From positions 1-64,000 of the forward strand of contig JBMNPJ010000006.1 of assembly GCA_050943535.1 (NCBI GenBank): a stretch of DNA of 64,000 nucleotides. Reading direction: 5' to 3'. Shown here piece by piece: positions 54,321 through 63,257 of this stretch. This DNA is from Massiliimalia sp050943535. Its GTDB lineage: Bacteria > Bacillota > Clostridia > Oscillospirales > Ruminococcaceae. The notes under the pieces are model-generated. The model saw only the letters and a program-made list of their open reading frames with translations. It was not told the origin of the DNA and ran no database searches. Position numbers and translations under genes: made by a program. Position 1 is the stretch's first letter; each line of letters begins with the position of its first letter.

Positions 54321-55313
54321 ATGAAAATCAGAATCGGAATCATTGGAGCATTGGGGCATATCCATACTGTAGTAGATGGAATTCGAGAAAATCCCGAGAT
54401 TGTGTGCACTGCCATTGCCAAAGGGTCAGAGGAAGATGATCTGACTCAGCTAAAAGCGGAACTGGCCCAGGTGGGGTGTTTTCCAAAATTTTATGAGGAT
54501 TATCATGAACTTCTGCAGCAGGAGAAACTGGATGCCGTGGCAGTAGATGCCCGGTTTGACCTGCACTCCTCCATTACCATGGAAGCATTTCGGTATGTAG
54601 ACTATGTGTACTGCGAAAAGCCGCTGGCCACTACGATGGAAGATTTTCAAAAATTGTGTGCGGTGCGAAAACCTTATCAGATTTTGTGGTCTATGGCTAC
54701 CACTCGATATGACCCGTGGTTTTATACAGCCTATTGCCAGGTAAAAGCAGGGATGATCGGAAAGATCCGGATGATGAATGCCAGAAAATCTTACCGGCTG
54801 GGTACTCGCCCTGACTTCTATCGCAGCCGCAGCACCTATGGGGGAACCATCAGTTGGGTGGGAATTCATGGCATGGACTGGATGCGTCTGGTGTGTGATG
54901 AACCGTTAACCAGTGTGGACGCATATGCTTCCTGTCAGGATAATCCTCAGGGCAGTTTTGAAAACAGTGCGGTTTGCATGTTCCGATTTGGAAATGAAGT
55001 TTTTGGCACCCTGTCCATTGATTTTCTTCGTCCTGACAGTATGCAGGTACATGACGACGACTGCTTTCGGATTGCAGGTACCAAAGGAATCCTTCAGGTG
55101 GAGAAAAAACAGGTATATCTGCTGACAGAACCAAATCAGAACCCCCAGCAGCTGACGCTGATTCAACCCCCACATGGGATTTTTGCAGACTTTGTTCGGG
55201 CAGTGCAGGGAGCCAAAGACGGACTTTTAAATACCGGGATTTCTTTAGAAACAACCCGCATGAGTTTGCTGGCTACCCAATCTGCGGATCAAAACAGGAG
55301 GATTGTTTTATAA
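54321..55313 (+). CDS. Gfo/Idh/MocA-family oxidoreductase 2
   Basis: A 330-residue relative of the preceding gene. I choose ATG 54321 (MKIRIGIIGALGHIHT) with AGAGGTGA just upstream; a longer reading overlaps the previous gene without a start signal. The substrate motif is YCEKPLAT. The conserved GTISWVGIHGMDWMRL contains the His found in sugar-oxidising members. It is the last gene of the operon. The pair may act in sequence or as a hetero-oligomer. Confidence 0.88.
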   Translation: MKIRIGIIGALGHIHTVVDGIRENPEIVCTAIAKGSEEDDLTQLKAELAQVGCFPKFYEDYHELLQQEKLDAVAVDARFDLHSSITMEAFRYVDYVYCEKPLATTMEDFQKLCAVRKPYQILWSMATTRYDPWFYTAYCQVKAGMIGKIRMMNARKSYRLGTRPDFYRSRSTYGGTISWVGIHGMDWMRLVCDEPLTSVDAYASCQDNPQGSFENSAVCMFRFGNEVFGTLSIDFLRPDSMQVHDDDCFRIAGTKGILQVEKKQVYLLTEPNQNPQQLTLIQPPHGIFADFVRAVQGAKDGLLNTGISLETTRMSLLATQSADQNRRIVL

Positions 55314-55424
55314 TCCTATTTTGAGAAGGTGAAAAATTTGAAAATTTTACATGACTGTGCTTGACCTCAATTCTTCCTCTTTTTATAATAAAAGTATTCA
55401 ATGATAGATTGGAGGAAATCTGCC

Positions 55425-55766
55425 ATGTTTAGTTTCTTTTCCCGTTCCCGCAGCCGGGGACATTACCCCAATCCGAGTCGGGGCGGAACTCATTATCAGC
55501 GCCGGGGTCTGTTTGGAAGTTCCGGAAGTTTTGGATCTTTCAGCAGAAGCCATGATCGTATAGAACAGGGTTATCCCCAGCAGACACCTTCCCGTGCATC
55601 CTCTGTGGCGGTTTGCCCCAATTGCGGGACAGCAGTTCCGGCAGGTTCTAAATTCTGCCTTTCCTGCGGAGCAAAGATGGAGTCTGCCGCTTTTTGTTCC
55701 AACTGTGGAAAACCTTTGCCACCCAACGCGAAATTCTGTCCGGAGTGTGGTACTCCCAGACGCTGA
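55425..55766 (+). CDS. Double zinc-ribbon protein
   Basis: A 113-residue protein starting at ATG 55425 behind TTGGAGGAAA. The first 60 residues are disordered, rich in Ser, Arg, Gly and Tyr. The C-terminal 50 residues contain two zinc ribbons in a row: CPNCGTAVPAGSKFCLSCG and CSNCGKPLPPNAKFCPECG. Such tandem ribbons occur in regulatory and membrane-associated proteins of Firmicutes. Its stop overlaps the start of the kinase gene (TGATG), so the two are made together and probably interact. Confidence 0.85.
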   Translation: MFSFFSRSRSRGHYPNPSRGGTHYQRRGLFGSSGSFGSFSRSHDRIEQGYPQQTPSRASSVAVCPNCGTAVPAGSKFCLSCGAKMESAAFCSNCGKPLPPNAKFCPECGTPRR

Positions 55767-56455
55767 TGTTGTTATCAAAACAGGTGGGGGACTACCAGAT
55801 AAAGGCCAGGTTGGGCGGCGGCAGATACGGAGTTTGCTATTTGGCGGCGGATGCTTTGGGCAATTTTGTAGTGCTCAAACGGTTTCGCCCTGGAATGCTG
55901 CGGAAAAACCGTGAAAAAAATCATTATGAAGCAGTGATTCTTTCTGGCTTGAAACACCCGGCAGTACCTGAACTGCTGGGTGTTTTGAATATGCCTGCAG
56001 GATATTTTTTTGTGATCGAATATAAGCCAGGAATGACTTTAGAAAAGTTGTTGTTTTCTCAGAAAAAGATTTTTTCCCGCCAAGATGTGCTGCGGATTGG
56101 AAATGGACTTTTGGAAGTAATGGAATACCTTCATGAAAAAAATGTGGTGCATCGGGATATCAGTATTGCCAATGTCCTGGATGACGGAAAAACAGTTTCT
56201 CTGATTGATTTTGGGCTTGCAAGGTATGCGGATAAGGGCGGAATTTCTAAAAATTTGGATTATTCCTGCTTTGGTGAGGTTTTGCTGTATCTTCTCTATT
56301 CCAGTTATCATGGAAAGGGAAAAGGTGCTTGGTATGATGAACTGACCTTAACCGAGGAGCAAAAAAAGTATCTAAAACGACTGATGGGGTTAGGTATCCC
56401 TTTTGAGGATACCCGGCAGGTGCATATAGAATTTTTGCAGTGTTTTGGCGGATGA
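55766..56455 (+). CDS. Small eukaryotic-type Ser/Thr kinase
   Basis: A 229-residue Hanks-type kinase starting at ATG 55766, which overlaps the zinc-ribbon stop. Motifs in order: glycine loop RLGGGRYGVCYLA, ATP Lys in VVLKRF, catalytic VVHRDISIANVL with Asp and Asn, and metal-binding DFGLAR. The activation loop is very short and the C-lobe is trimmed (NLDYSCFGEVLLYLLYS), so at 229 residues it is well below the usual 270 for a full domain. There are no membrane helices or PASTA repeats. A terminator follows. It could be a minimal active kinase. Confidence 0.85.
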   Translation: MLLSKQVGDYQIKARLGGGRYGVCYLAADALGNFVVLKRFRPGMLRKNREKNHYEAVILSGLKHPAVPELLGVLNMPAGYFFVIEYKPGMTLEKLLFSQKKIFSRQDVLRIGNGLLEVMEYLHEKNVVHRDISIANVLDDGKTVSLIDFGLARYADKGGISKNLDYSCFGEVLLYLLYSSYHGKGKGAWYDELTLTEEQKKYLKRLMGLGIPFEDTRQVHIEFLQCFGG

Positions 56456-56510
56456 GTTTTTGCAATATGGAATAATAGATTTTGTAAAAATAAAAGTTTT
56501 ATGAGAATAG

Positions 56511-56552
56511 AAAAATGGCACAGTAAAGAAAACCTTTGCTGTGCCATTTTTT
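56511..56552. terminator. Bidirectional terminator between kinase and dapL
   Basis: A 13-bp stem (AAAAATGGCACAG and its complement, about 56511-56523 with 56539-56551), extended by a few more pairs inward, lies between the convergent kinase and dapL genes. Confidence 0.82.
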
Positions 56553-56594
56553 GTAAAAGAGAGATAAGCATTTTAGATAAGATATAATGAGAGG

Positions 56595-57776
56595 TTATGA
56601 AAAAAGTGTTTCCAGCCGTTTCATGGCTTCCTTGGTATCTTCATAGCTGGAGAAAGCGGAAAACCGAAAATATCCTTTGCCGTTTTCTCCGAATCCTTCC
56701 CCGGGGGTTCCTACAATCTGGGCTTCATGGAGCAGTTTGTCAAAAAATTCCCAGGAATCCATTTGATCAGGGCAGGCAATCCAAATATAAGGGGAGTTTT
56801 TTCCGCCGGTATACCAAATATTCAGCCGATCCATGGTGTCGGTAATGAGACGGGCGTTTCGTTTATAATATTCAATGTTTTGGAGAATTTCTTTTTGTCC
56901 TTCCGGGGTGAAAATTCCCATGGCTGCTTTTTGTACCACATAGGAAACACCATTAAATTTTGTGGTCTGTCTTCTCAGCCATAAGTGGTTTAAACTGATG
57001 CCATCAAACTGCAGTTCCAATGGCACCACAGTATATCCGCATCGGGTTCCGGTGAATCCTGCAGTTTTAGAGAAAGAACAAAATTCAACAGCACATTGTT
57101 TAGCTCCGGAAATTTCATAAATACTTCTGGGACTGTCATCGCTGATAAAAGCTTCATAGGCTGCATCAAAAAGGATCAGGCTGTGATGAGATAATGCGAA
57201 TTCTACCCACTGGGTGAGCTGTTCCCGGTTATATACTGCTCCGGTAGGGTTGTTTGGGGAACAGAGATAGATGATGTCCCCTTCTGTATCTGACTGAGGA
57301 AGAGGCAAAAAGCCATTTTTTTGTTCTGCCTTGAGGAAGATGATCTTCCTTCCGTCCATAATATTGGTGTCTACATATACTGGATATACCGGGTCGGGAA
57401 TTAACACGGTATTATCTTTAGAAAACAGATCCAGAATATTCCCCAAATCACTTTTTGCTCCGTCAGAAACAAAGATTTCTTTGGAATCTAAAAAAACTTT
57501 TTGCTGTTCATAATACTGTGCAATGGCGTTTCTGAGAAAATCATATCCCTGTTCTGGTCCATATCCGTGGAAAGTCTGGGCATTTCCCATTTCTGATACG
57601 GCTTCACTCATTTTAGAGATGACCTGAGGACAAAGTGGAAGACTCACATCTCCGATACCCATCCGGATTACCTTTTGATCCGGATGATCTTTTTCGTATT
57701 CCCGCACCTTTTGTGCAATGCGGGAAAACAAATAGCTTTCCTGCAGTTTCTGATAATTTTGATTGATCTTAAGCAT
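56595..57776 (-). CDS. dapL: LL-diaminopimelate aminotransferase
   Basis: PLP-dependent aminotransferase of 393 residues that converts tetrahydrodipicolinate to LL-diaminopimelate in one step. The start is ATG 57776 (MLKINQNYQKLQESYLF), preceded by AAGGAGG. Diagnostic features are RMGIGDVSLPL, the QTFHGYGPEQGYDFLR substrate region, and the PLP Lys in SFSKTAGFTGTRCG. Its presence means the organism uses the DapL route for lysine and cell-wall diaminopimelate. Its start overlaps the end of dapF by 8 bases, so the next step of the pathway is made with it. Confidence 0.95.
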   Translation of the reverse strand: MLKINQNYQKLQESYLFSRIAQKVREYEKDHPDQKVIRMGIGDVSLPLCPQVISKMSEAVSEMGNAQTFHGYGPEQGYDFLRNAIAQYYEQQKVFLDSKEIFVSDGAKSDLGNILDLFSKDNTVLIPDPVYPVYVDTNIMDGRKIIFLKAEQKNGFLPLPQSDTEGDIIYLCSPNNPTGAVYNREQLTQWVEFALSHHSLILFDAAYEAFISDDSPRSIYEISGAKQCAVEFCSFSKTAGFTGTRCGYTVVPLELQFDGISLNHLWLRRQTTKFNGVSYVVQKAAMGIFTPEGQKEILQNIEYYKRNARLITDTMDRLNIWYTGGKNSPYIWIACPDQMDSWEFFDKLLHEAQIVGTPGEGFGENGKGYFRFSAFSSYEDTKEAMKRLETLFS

Positions 57777-58575
57777 ATTTTTGTTCCTCCTTGATTTCAC
57801 CGTCAAATACGAATTGGGCAGAACCGGTCATGAGAAGATGTTCTTCGTCATATTGAATAGTTAATTGCCCCCCTCGCAGCTGTACGGTTACAGTAGGGTC
57901 ACACAGTCCGTTGACAACAGCTGCGGTGACGCTGGCACAGGCACCTGTGCCGCATGCCAAAGTTTCTCCGCTTCCTCGTTCCCATACCCGCATTTTTATG
58001 TGGGTTCGGTCTACAATCTCTACAAATTCCACATTGGTGCGATCAGGAAAGTTGGGATGTACTTCGATTTTTCTGCCGGGAGTTTCAATGTCCATAGAAT
58101 CGATGCTGGTGCGGAAAATAACGCAGTGAGGATTTCCCATAGATACACTGGTATAACGATAGGAGATTCCGTTGACGGTCAAAACAGCTCCCAGTTCCTC
58201 AACAATTGGTTTTCCCATATCAACAGTAACAGTGTCAACAATTCCATCTTTTACCTGAAGATGCAGGTGCTTGACGCCGCTTAATGTTTCCAGTGTCAGA
58301 TCTGTTTTTTGAGTAAGGCCCCGCTCATAAACGTATTTTCCGATACAGCGGGAAGCGTTTCCGCACATTTTTCCTTCACTGCCGTCTGCATTGAACATCC
58401 GCATGCGAAAATCAGCGGTTTTTGAAGGCAGAATCAGAACAATGCCATCTGCGCCCACCCCAAAGTGAGGTTTGGACAGCTGGATAGATAAGCGTTCCGG
58501 ATCCTCAATCGGGTGATTGATACAGTTAAAATAAATGTAGTCATTTCCCAGTCCCTGCATTTTTGTGAATTTCAT
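57769..58575 (-). CDS. dapF: Diaminopimelate epimerase
   Basis: A 268-residue enzyme that turns LL- into meso-diaminopimelate for lysine and peptidoglycan. The start is ATG 58575 (MKFTKMQGLGNDY) behind GGAGGGG. The two catalytic cysteines are seen in MCGNASRC and ACGTGACASVTA. Its 3' end overlaps dapL, the preceding pathway step, and it lies 34 bases behind purF. Confidence 0.96.
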   Translation of the reverse strand: MKFTKMQGLGNDYIYFNCINHPIEDPERLSIQLSKPHFGVGADGIVLILPSKTADFRMRMFNADGSEGKMCGNASRCIGKYVYERGLTQKTDLTLETLSGVKHLHLQVKDGIVDTVTVDMGKPIVEELGAVLTVNGISYRYTSVSMGNPHCVIFRTSIDSMDIETPGRKIEVHPNFPDRTNVEFVEIVDRTHIKMRVWERGSGETLACGTGACASVTAAVVNGLCDPTVTVQLRGGQLTIQYDEEHLLMTGSAQFVFDGEIKEEQKYA

Positions 58576-58609
58576 AAAACCCCTCCGTATTTGATAAATG
58601 TTTTTTGCT

Positions 58610-60046
58610 CTATGGCTGTGAAGCTGATATTTTATGTTCAAATTTATTTTTGCTGGTGTTGGCCGGAATTCCGGCAGGATAATTCCCATCAAAACAGGCG
58701 CTGCAAATTCCCTGACCCGGTGCAGTGCCAACCAGCTCATGAAGCCGATTCAAAGGTAGGTATGCTAAACTGTCTGCACCAATTTCTTTGCAAATTTGTT
58801 GAATGCTCATTTGGCAGGCAATCAGGGAATCTTTAGAGTCGATGTCTGTGCCATAGTAACAGGGATTTAAAAACGGCGGTGCAGAAATACGCACATGAAT
58901 TTCTTTTGCGCCAGCATCCCGCAATAGTTTTACAATTCTGGCACTGGTAGTACCCCGCACAATGGAGTCGTCGATCATTACTACAGATTTTCCCCGAACC
59001 GTTTCTTCCATAGGATTGAGTTTGATTTTTACTTTGTTTTCTCTGGATTCCTGTCCCGATGCAATAAAGGTTCGGGCAATATATCTATTTTTAATAAACC
59101 CAATACCATAAGGGATCCCGGATTCCTGGGAATACCCTAAAGCGGCATCCAGTCCGGAATCGGGAACACCGATAACCACATCTGCTTTGACAGGATCGGT
59201 TTGCGCTAAAATAGCTCCTGCGGTTTTTCTTGCCTTATGGACACTGATTTGATCGATGACAGAATCTGGACGGGCAAAATAAATGTATTCAAAAATACAG
59301 GTCTTTTTTGGTTTTCGTTTGCAGTGATCTTTGATAGAGCGAATTTGGTGTTTATCAAATACCAAAATTTCTCCTGGTTCTATATCTCGGATTAGTTTTG
59401 CTCCCACTGCATCCAGAGCACAGCTTTCAGAAGCCACAATATACTGACCGTCAGGAGTTTGCCCATAGCATAATGGACGGAACCCATATTCATCTCTGGC
59501 AGCAATTAATTTTGCCGGTGACATAATAACAAGGGAATAAGCTCCTTTGATGTGATTCATGGCGCGGTTTACTGCTTCTTCAATGGAGGGAGCAGTCAGG
59601 CGTTCTTTGGTAATCACATAAGAAATCACCTCGGTATCGCTGGTGGTGTGAAAAATAGATCCGTTCATTTCCAAGTTGTTTCTCAGTTCCTGGGAATTGA
59701 TGAGATTTCCGTTATGTGCCAGAGCCATTCGTCCTTTTTGATGATTGACCACAATCGGCTGTGCATTGATTCTGCCGTTATTTCCGGTAGTGCCGTACCG
59801 CACATGTCCGATGGCTATGTTGCCTTCTCCCAAACCAGATAGGATGTGCGGCTCAAATACTTCCCCCACCAGCCCTACATCTTTGTAGTACTGAAACAAT
59901 CCGTCATCATTTACTACGATACCGCAGCTTTCCTGTCCCCGATGCTGTAGGGCGTACAGTCCATAATAGGTTAGTGCGGCCACATCTGTGGTGCCATGGG
60001 GACAAAAGACACCAAATACACCACATTCTTCATGAAGATTGCTCAT
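58610..60046 (-). CDS. purF: Amidophosphoribosyltransferase
   Basis: First enzyme of purine synthesis, 478 residues. It has a short propeptide, MSNLHEE, that is removed to expose the catalytic Cys8 (ECGVFGVF). The glutaminase domain is followed by a phosphoribosyltransferase domain with the PRPP motif VVMIDDSIVRGTTS. Cysteines near the C-terminus (FLNPCYYGTDI, ICSACFDG) fit the Fe-S cluster of the Bacillus-type enzyme. It overlaps nadE by four bases (ATGA). No other purine genes are here. Confidence 0.96.
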   Translation of the reverse strand: MSNLHEECGVFGVFCPHGTTDVAALTYYGLYALQHRGQESCGIVVNDDGLFQYYKDVGLVGEVFEPHILSGLGEGNIAIGHVRYGTTGNNGRINAQPIVVNHQKGRMALAHNGNLINSQELRNNLEMNGSIFHTTSDTEVISYVITKERLTAPSIEEAVNRAMNHIKGAYSLVIMSPAKLIAARDEYGFRPLCYGQTPDGQYIVASESCALDAVGAKLIRDIEPGEILVFDKHQIRSIKDHCKRKPKKTCIFEYIYFARPDSVIDQISVHKARKTAGAILAQTDPVKADVVIGVPDSGLDAALGYSQESGIPYGIGFIKNRYIARTFIASGQESRENKVKIKLNPMEETVRGKSVVMIDDSIVRGTTSARIVKLLRDAGAKEIHVRISAPPFLNPCYYGTDIDSKDSLIACQMSIQQICKEIGADSLAYLPLNRLHELVGTAPGQGICSACFDGNYPAGIPANTSKNKFEHKISASQP

Positions 60047-60822
60047 AGAGATACTGCTCCTTTTTGGGAATAGGATGGATGAGAGGATGAAATACTGTCT
60101 TGATATTTTAAAATAGGCTGGCGTTTATGCTGGCTTTTTTTGTGGTATTTTTGCAGAATAGAACGGTTGTGTTCGGTAGCGGTGCCGTTTAAAAGATATT
60201 CGTCAATTTCTGCATAGGTAATTCCCATTTCTTTTTCATCAGTTTGTCCGTCATATAGTCCAGCAGAAGGTGCCTTTTGAAGAATGACGTCCGGGGCGTG
60301 GAGATATTCTAAGAATTCATAAATTTCTGTTACAGTCAGATCAGCGATAGGATTAAAGTCACAGGCGCCATCACCCCATTTTGTAAAGTAACCCATATAG
60401 GCTTCACTGGCATTTCCGGTGCCGGCAACCAAAAGGTTTTCTGCTGCTGCAACGGCATATAGGGTGGTCATTCTCAGACGTGGGGCAATGTTGGTTTCTG
60501 CCATGGCATTTAAAGAGGTGATCTGTGAAAGCTGTTTTAATTCTGCTTCCTTCACGGCTGTTAAATCCACAATGCGAGTTTCTATTTCAAATTGTTTCGC
60601 TACAGCAAGTCCATCCTCCTTATCCTGTTCAAAATTTCGTTTGGAAGAGCAGGGCATAATGACCCCCACTGTGTTCTCACAGGCAGCTTTACATAAAATT
60701 CCCACCAAGGCGCTGTCTTTTCCGCCGCTGTTTCCGTACACAATCCCTTTGGCGCCGCTGGCTTTTAAAATTTGTTGGATAAAATGAATTCTGTTTTTTT
60801 GTTCCATAGAGTAATTTCGCAT
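60043..60822 (-). CDS. nadE: NH3-dependent NAD+ synthetase
   Basis: A 259-residue enzyme that amidates deamido-NAD. The ATP-pyrophosphatase motif is VYGNSGGKDSALVG. There is no glutaminase domain, so it uses free ammonia. The start is ATG 60822 with AAAGGAG. It overlaps purF and follows pyrG after a terminator, so it heads the nadE-purF-dapF-dapL unit. Confidence 0.95.
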   Translation of the reverse strand: MRNYSMEQKNRIHFIQQILKASGAKGIVYGNSGGKDSALVGILCKAACENTVGVIMPCSSKRNFEQDKEDGLAVAKQFEIETRIVDLTAVKEAELKQLSQITSLNAMAETNIAPRLRMTTLYAVAAAENLLVAGTGNASEAYMGYFTKWGDGACDFNPIADLTVTEIYEFLEYLHAPDVILQKAPSAGLYDGQTDEKEMGITYAEIDEYLLNGTATEHNRSILQKYHKKSQHKRQPILKYQDSISSSHPSYSQKGAVSL

Positions 60823-60919
60823 GGATCAGGACTCCTTTTTATTTTGATTTTTAAAATGGCAGGGGCAGTTTTAGCTTTCCCCGCTATCGAAAAAATAGGC
60901 ATCTTTTGTAAAAATGGAC

Positions 60920-60962
60920 AAAAAAAGAGACGTTCCCCCTGATTCTAAAACAGGAGAAACGC
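60920..60962 (-). terminator. Terminator between pyrG and nadE
   Basis: A 12-bp stem with some G-T pairs (60930-60941 with 60951-60962) lies behind pyrG. On the minus strand it is followed by CTCTTTTTTT. Confidence 0.78.
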
Positions 60963-60996
60963 CTTTGCTTCTCAAATTAATATTTATGTGATTACT

Positions 60997-62610
60997 TTAC
61001 TGGTCGGAAGAATTTTGCAATGTAAAAGCGGCTTTGATCAAGCCTTCAAACAGAGGGTGCGCTCGGTTTGGACGGCTTTTAAATTCCGGATGGAATTGTA
61101 CCCCGATATAAAAGGTGTTTTCTGGAATTTCTACAGTTTCTACAATATAATTGTCGGGGGAGGTACCGCTGATACACAGCCCGTGCTGTTCTAATGCATC
61201 CCGGAAATCATTGTTGAATTCATAGCGGTGACGGTGACGCTCAAAAACACATTCTTGCCCATACGCTTTATATAACTGTGTGTTCGGCTTCACCTGACAA
61301 GGGTAAGCGCCCAATCGCAGGGTGCCGCCCTTTTGTATTTTTTCGTGCTGATCCGGCAAAAAGTCGATCACTTTGTGCTGGGAGTGTTCGTCAAATTCTC
61401 CGGAATTGGCATCTTTCATTCCGCAAACATGACGGGCGAATTCAATGACAGCAATCTGCATTCCTAAACAAATTCCCAAATAGGGAAGATTATGTTCTCT
61501 GCAGTACTGAGCTGCCAGAATTTTCCCTTCAATGCCACGGCTGCCAAATCCTCCAGGAACTACAATACCATCACATTCTCCCAAAATAGAAGCTACATTG
61601 TCTGGGCAGATGTTTTCAGAATCGATCCACTGAATTGTAACGCGGGCACCCTGAGAAACTCCTGCATGCTGAAGTGCTTCTGCTACGGATAAATAGGCAT
61701 CGTGGAGCTGAACGTATTTTCCCACTAAGCCAATGACAACAGAGCGGGTTCGGTTTTCCATGTTAGCCAGCATCTGCTTCCATTCTGTCAAATCCGGAGC
61801 AGGTGCATTCAAATGAAGTTCCCGGCATACAATGTCAGAAAAATGGTGTTCTTCCAACATGATGGGAGCCTGGTACAGTACAGGCAACGTGATATTTTCA
61901 ATTACACAGTCTGGTCGCACGTTACAGAACAAAGCGATTTTTTGAAAGATATTCTTTTCCAGAGGACGGTCACAGCGCAGTACGATCAGATTCGGGTGAA
62001 TGCCCATCCCTTGAAGTTCTTTCACGGAATGTTGGGTGGGTTTGGTTTTGTGCTCATGGGATCCCTGAATAAATGGAACCAGCGTCACGTGAATATAAAG
62101 GGTATTTTCCCGTCCCATTTCCAGTCCTACCTGGCGGATCGCTTCCAAAAACGGTTGGCTTTCAATATCCCCGGTGGTACCGCCGATTTCGGTAATCACC
62201 ACATCTGCGTTTGTCTTTTTTCCAACCTGATAGATAAAGGATTTGATTTCGTTGGTAATATGAGGAATTACTTGGACGGTTTCTCCCAGATATTCTCCCC
62301 GGCGTTCTTTATTCAATACATTCCAGTATACTTTGCCGGTAGTCAGGTTGGAAAATTGGTTTAAATCCTCATCAATAAAGCGCTCATAATGTCCCAGGTC
62401 AAGGTCAGTTTCTGCGCCGTCTTCGGTGACAAAAACTTCTCCGTGTTGGTAGGGACTCATGGTTCCTGGATCTACATTAATATAGGGATCCAGTTTTTGC
62501 GCCGCGACTTTCAGTCCCCGGGATTTTAAAAGTCTACCCAAAGAAGCCGCGGTGATCCCTTTTCCCAGTCCGGATACTACGCCTCCGGTTACAAAGATGT
62601 ATTTTGTCAT
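60997..62610 (-). CDS. pyrG: CTP synthase
   Basis: A 537-residue enzyme that makes CTP from UTP, ATP and glutamine. The start is ATG 62610 (MTKYIFVTGG), one base behind the stop of the ANTAR gene, with GAGGAA inside that gene as its binding site. The synthetase domain shows GGVVSGLGKGITAASLG; the glutamine amidotransferase domain has the nucleophile in GICLGMQ and the His-Glu in GVQFHPEFKSRP. Full length. Confidence 0.97.
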   Translation of the reverse strand: MTKYIFVTGGVVSGLGKGITAASLGRLLKSRGLKVAAQKLDPYINVDPGTMSPYQHGEVFVTEDGAETDLDLGHYERFIDEDLNQFSNLTTGKVYWNVLNKERRGEYLGETVQVIPHITNEIKSFIYQVGKKTNADVVITEIGGTTGDIESQPFLEAIRQVGLEMGRENTLYIHVTLVPFIQGSHEHKTKPTQHSVKELQGMGIHPNLIVLRCDRPLEKNIFQKIALFCNVRPDCVIENITLPVLYQAPIMLEEHHFSDIVCRELHLNAPAPDLTEWKQMLANMENRTRSVVIGLVGKYVQLHDAYLSVAEALQHAGVSQGARVTIQWIDSENICPDNVASILGECDGIVVPGGFGSRGIEGKILAAQYCREHNLPYLGICLGMQIAVIEFARHVCGMKDANSGEFDEHSQHKVIDFLPDQHEKIQKGGTLRLGAYPCQVKPNTQLYKAYGQECVFERHRHRYEFNNDFRDALEQHGLCISGTSPDNYIVETVEIPENTFYIGVQFHPEFKSRPNRAHPLFEGLIKAAFTLQNSSDQ

Positions 62611-62611
62611 G

Positions 62612-63208
62612 TTACATTCCTCGATTCTCATAATTCTTAATGATAGTTTCGGCAATGACCCTTCGTTTTACACAGGCATCCATGGCATGCTTTTCAATAT
62701 ATCGGTGTGCTTCGGATTCGTTCATGCCAAGATGTTCCATTAAAAGAAGTTTGGCCCTATTTACTAACCGAATTTCTTCCATTTTGCTTTCCAGGGTGGA
62801 TGCCTTTTCTTCTAATGCTTTGATCTTTTGCTGAGTTGCCATTAAAAGCTTCATGGCCTGGAAAATGATCTGCCGGTTTACCGGTTTTGGAAGAGTTAAA
62901 ATGCCGTAATCCTCTACCTTTTCACTGACAGCGTCCTGAATGTCGGCTTTTACAAACAACAAAATTCCGCAGCTTTGGGTTTCGGTCACTTCAATGGCAA
63001 ATTGAATGCCAAAATCGTCAGGCAAAGGAGTATTGATAACAATAATATCAAAATTTCTGTCCACACATAGCCGTTTTGCTTCCCCAACCGTAGAAACAGA
63101 AAGGATGGGTGAAAATTGTGATGAAGGAAGTATTTGAGTGAAGAGAGTCTGTGTTTTGGGATTGGCAGAAACGACTAAAACACGGTTTACACTTTTTTGG
63201 GGAATCAC
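62612..63208 (-). CDS. ANTAR-domain RNA-binding response regulator
   Basis: A 198-residue regulator. It starts at GTG 63208 behind AAAGGAGAGG. The N-terminal receiver-like domain has VVSANPKTQTLF and IIVINTPLPDD; a helical linker and C-terminal ANTAR domain follow (NRAKLLLMEHLGMNESEAHRYIEKHAMD), which binds paired RNA hairpins to prevent termination. It sits between glnA and pyrG, one base ahead of the latter. ANTAR proteins next to glnA are known in Clostridia and act in nitrogen control. Confidence 0.92.
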   Translation of the reverse strand: MIPQKSVNRVLVVSANPKTQTLFTQILPSSQFSPILSVSTVGEAKRLCVDRNFDIIVINTPLPDDFGIQFAIEVTETQSCGILLFVKADIQDAVSEKVEDYGILTLPKPVNRQIIFQAMKLLMATQQKIKALEEKASTLESKMEEIRLVNRAKLLLMEHLGMNESEAHRYIEKHAMDACVKRRVIAETIIKNYENRGM

Positions 63209-63257
63209 ATGCGCCTCTCCTTTCCAATATAAAATAGTGGGATTTCAGGAGAAGGGA

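Noticed and set aside
57769..58740. Longer start of dapF at 58740
   Set aside because: It would overlap purF by about 130 bases and add 55 residues absent from the family; ATG 58575 has a strong binding site.
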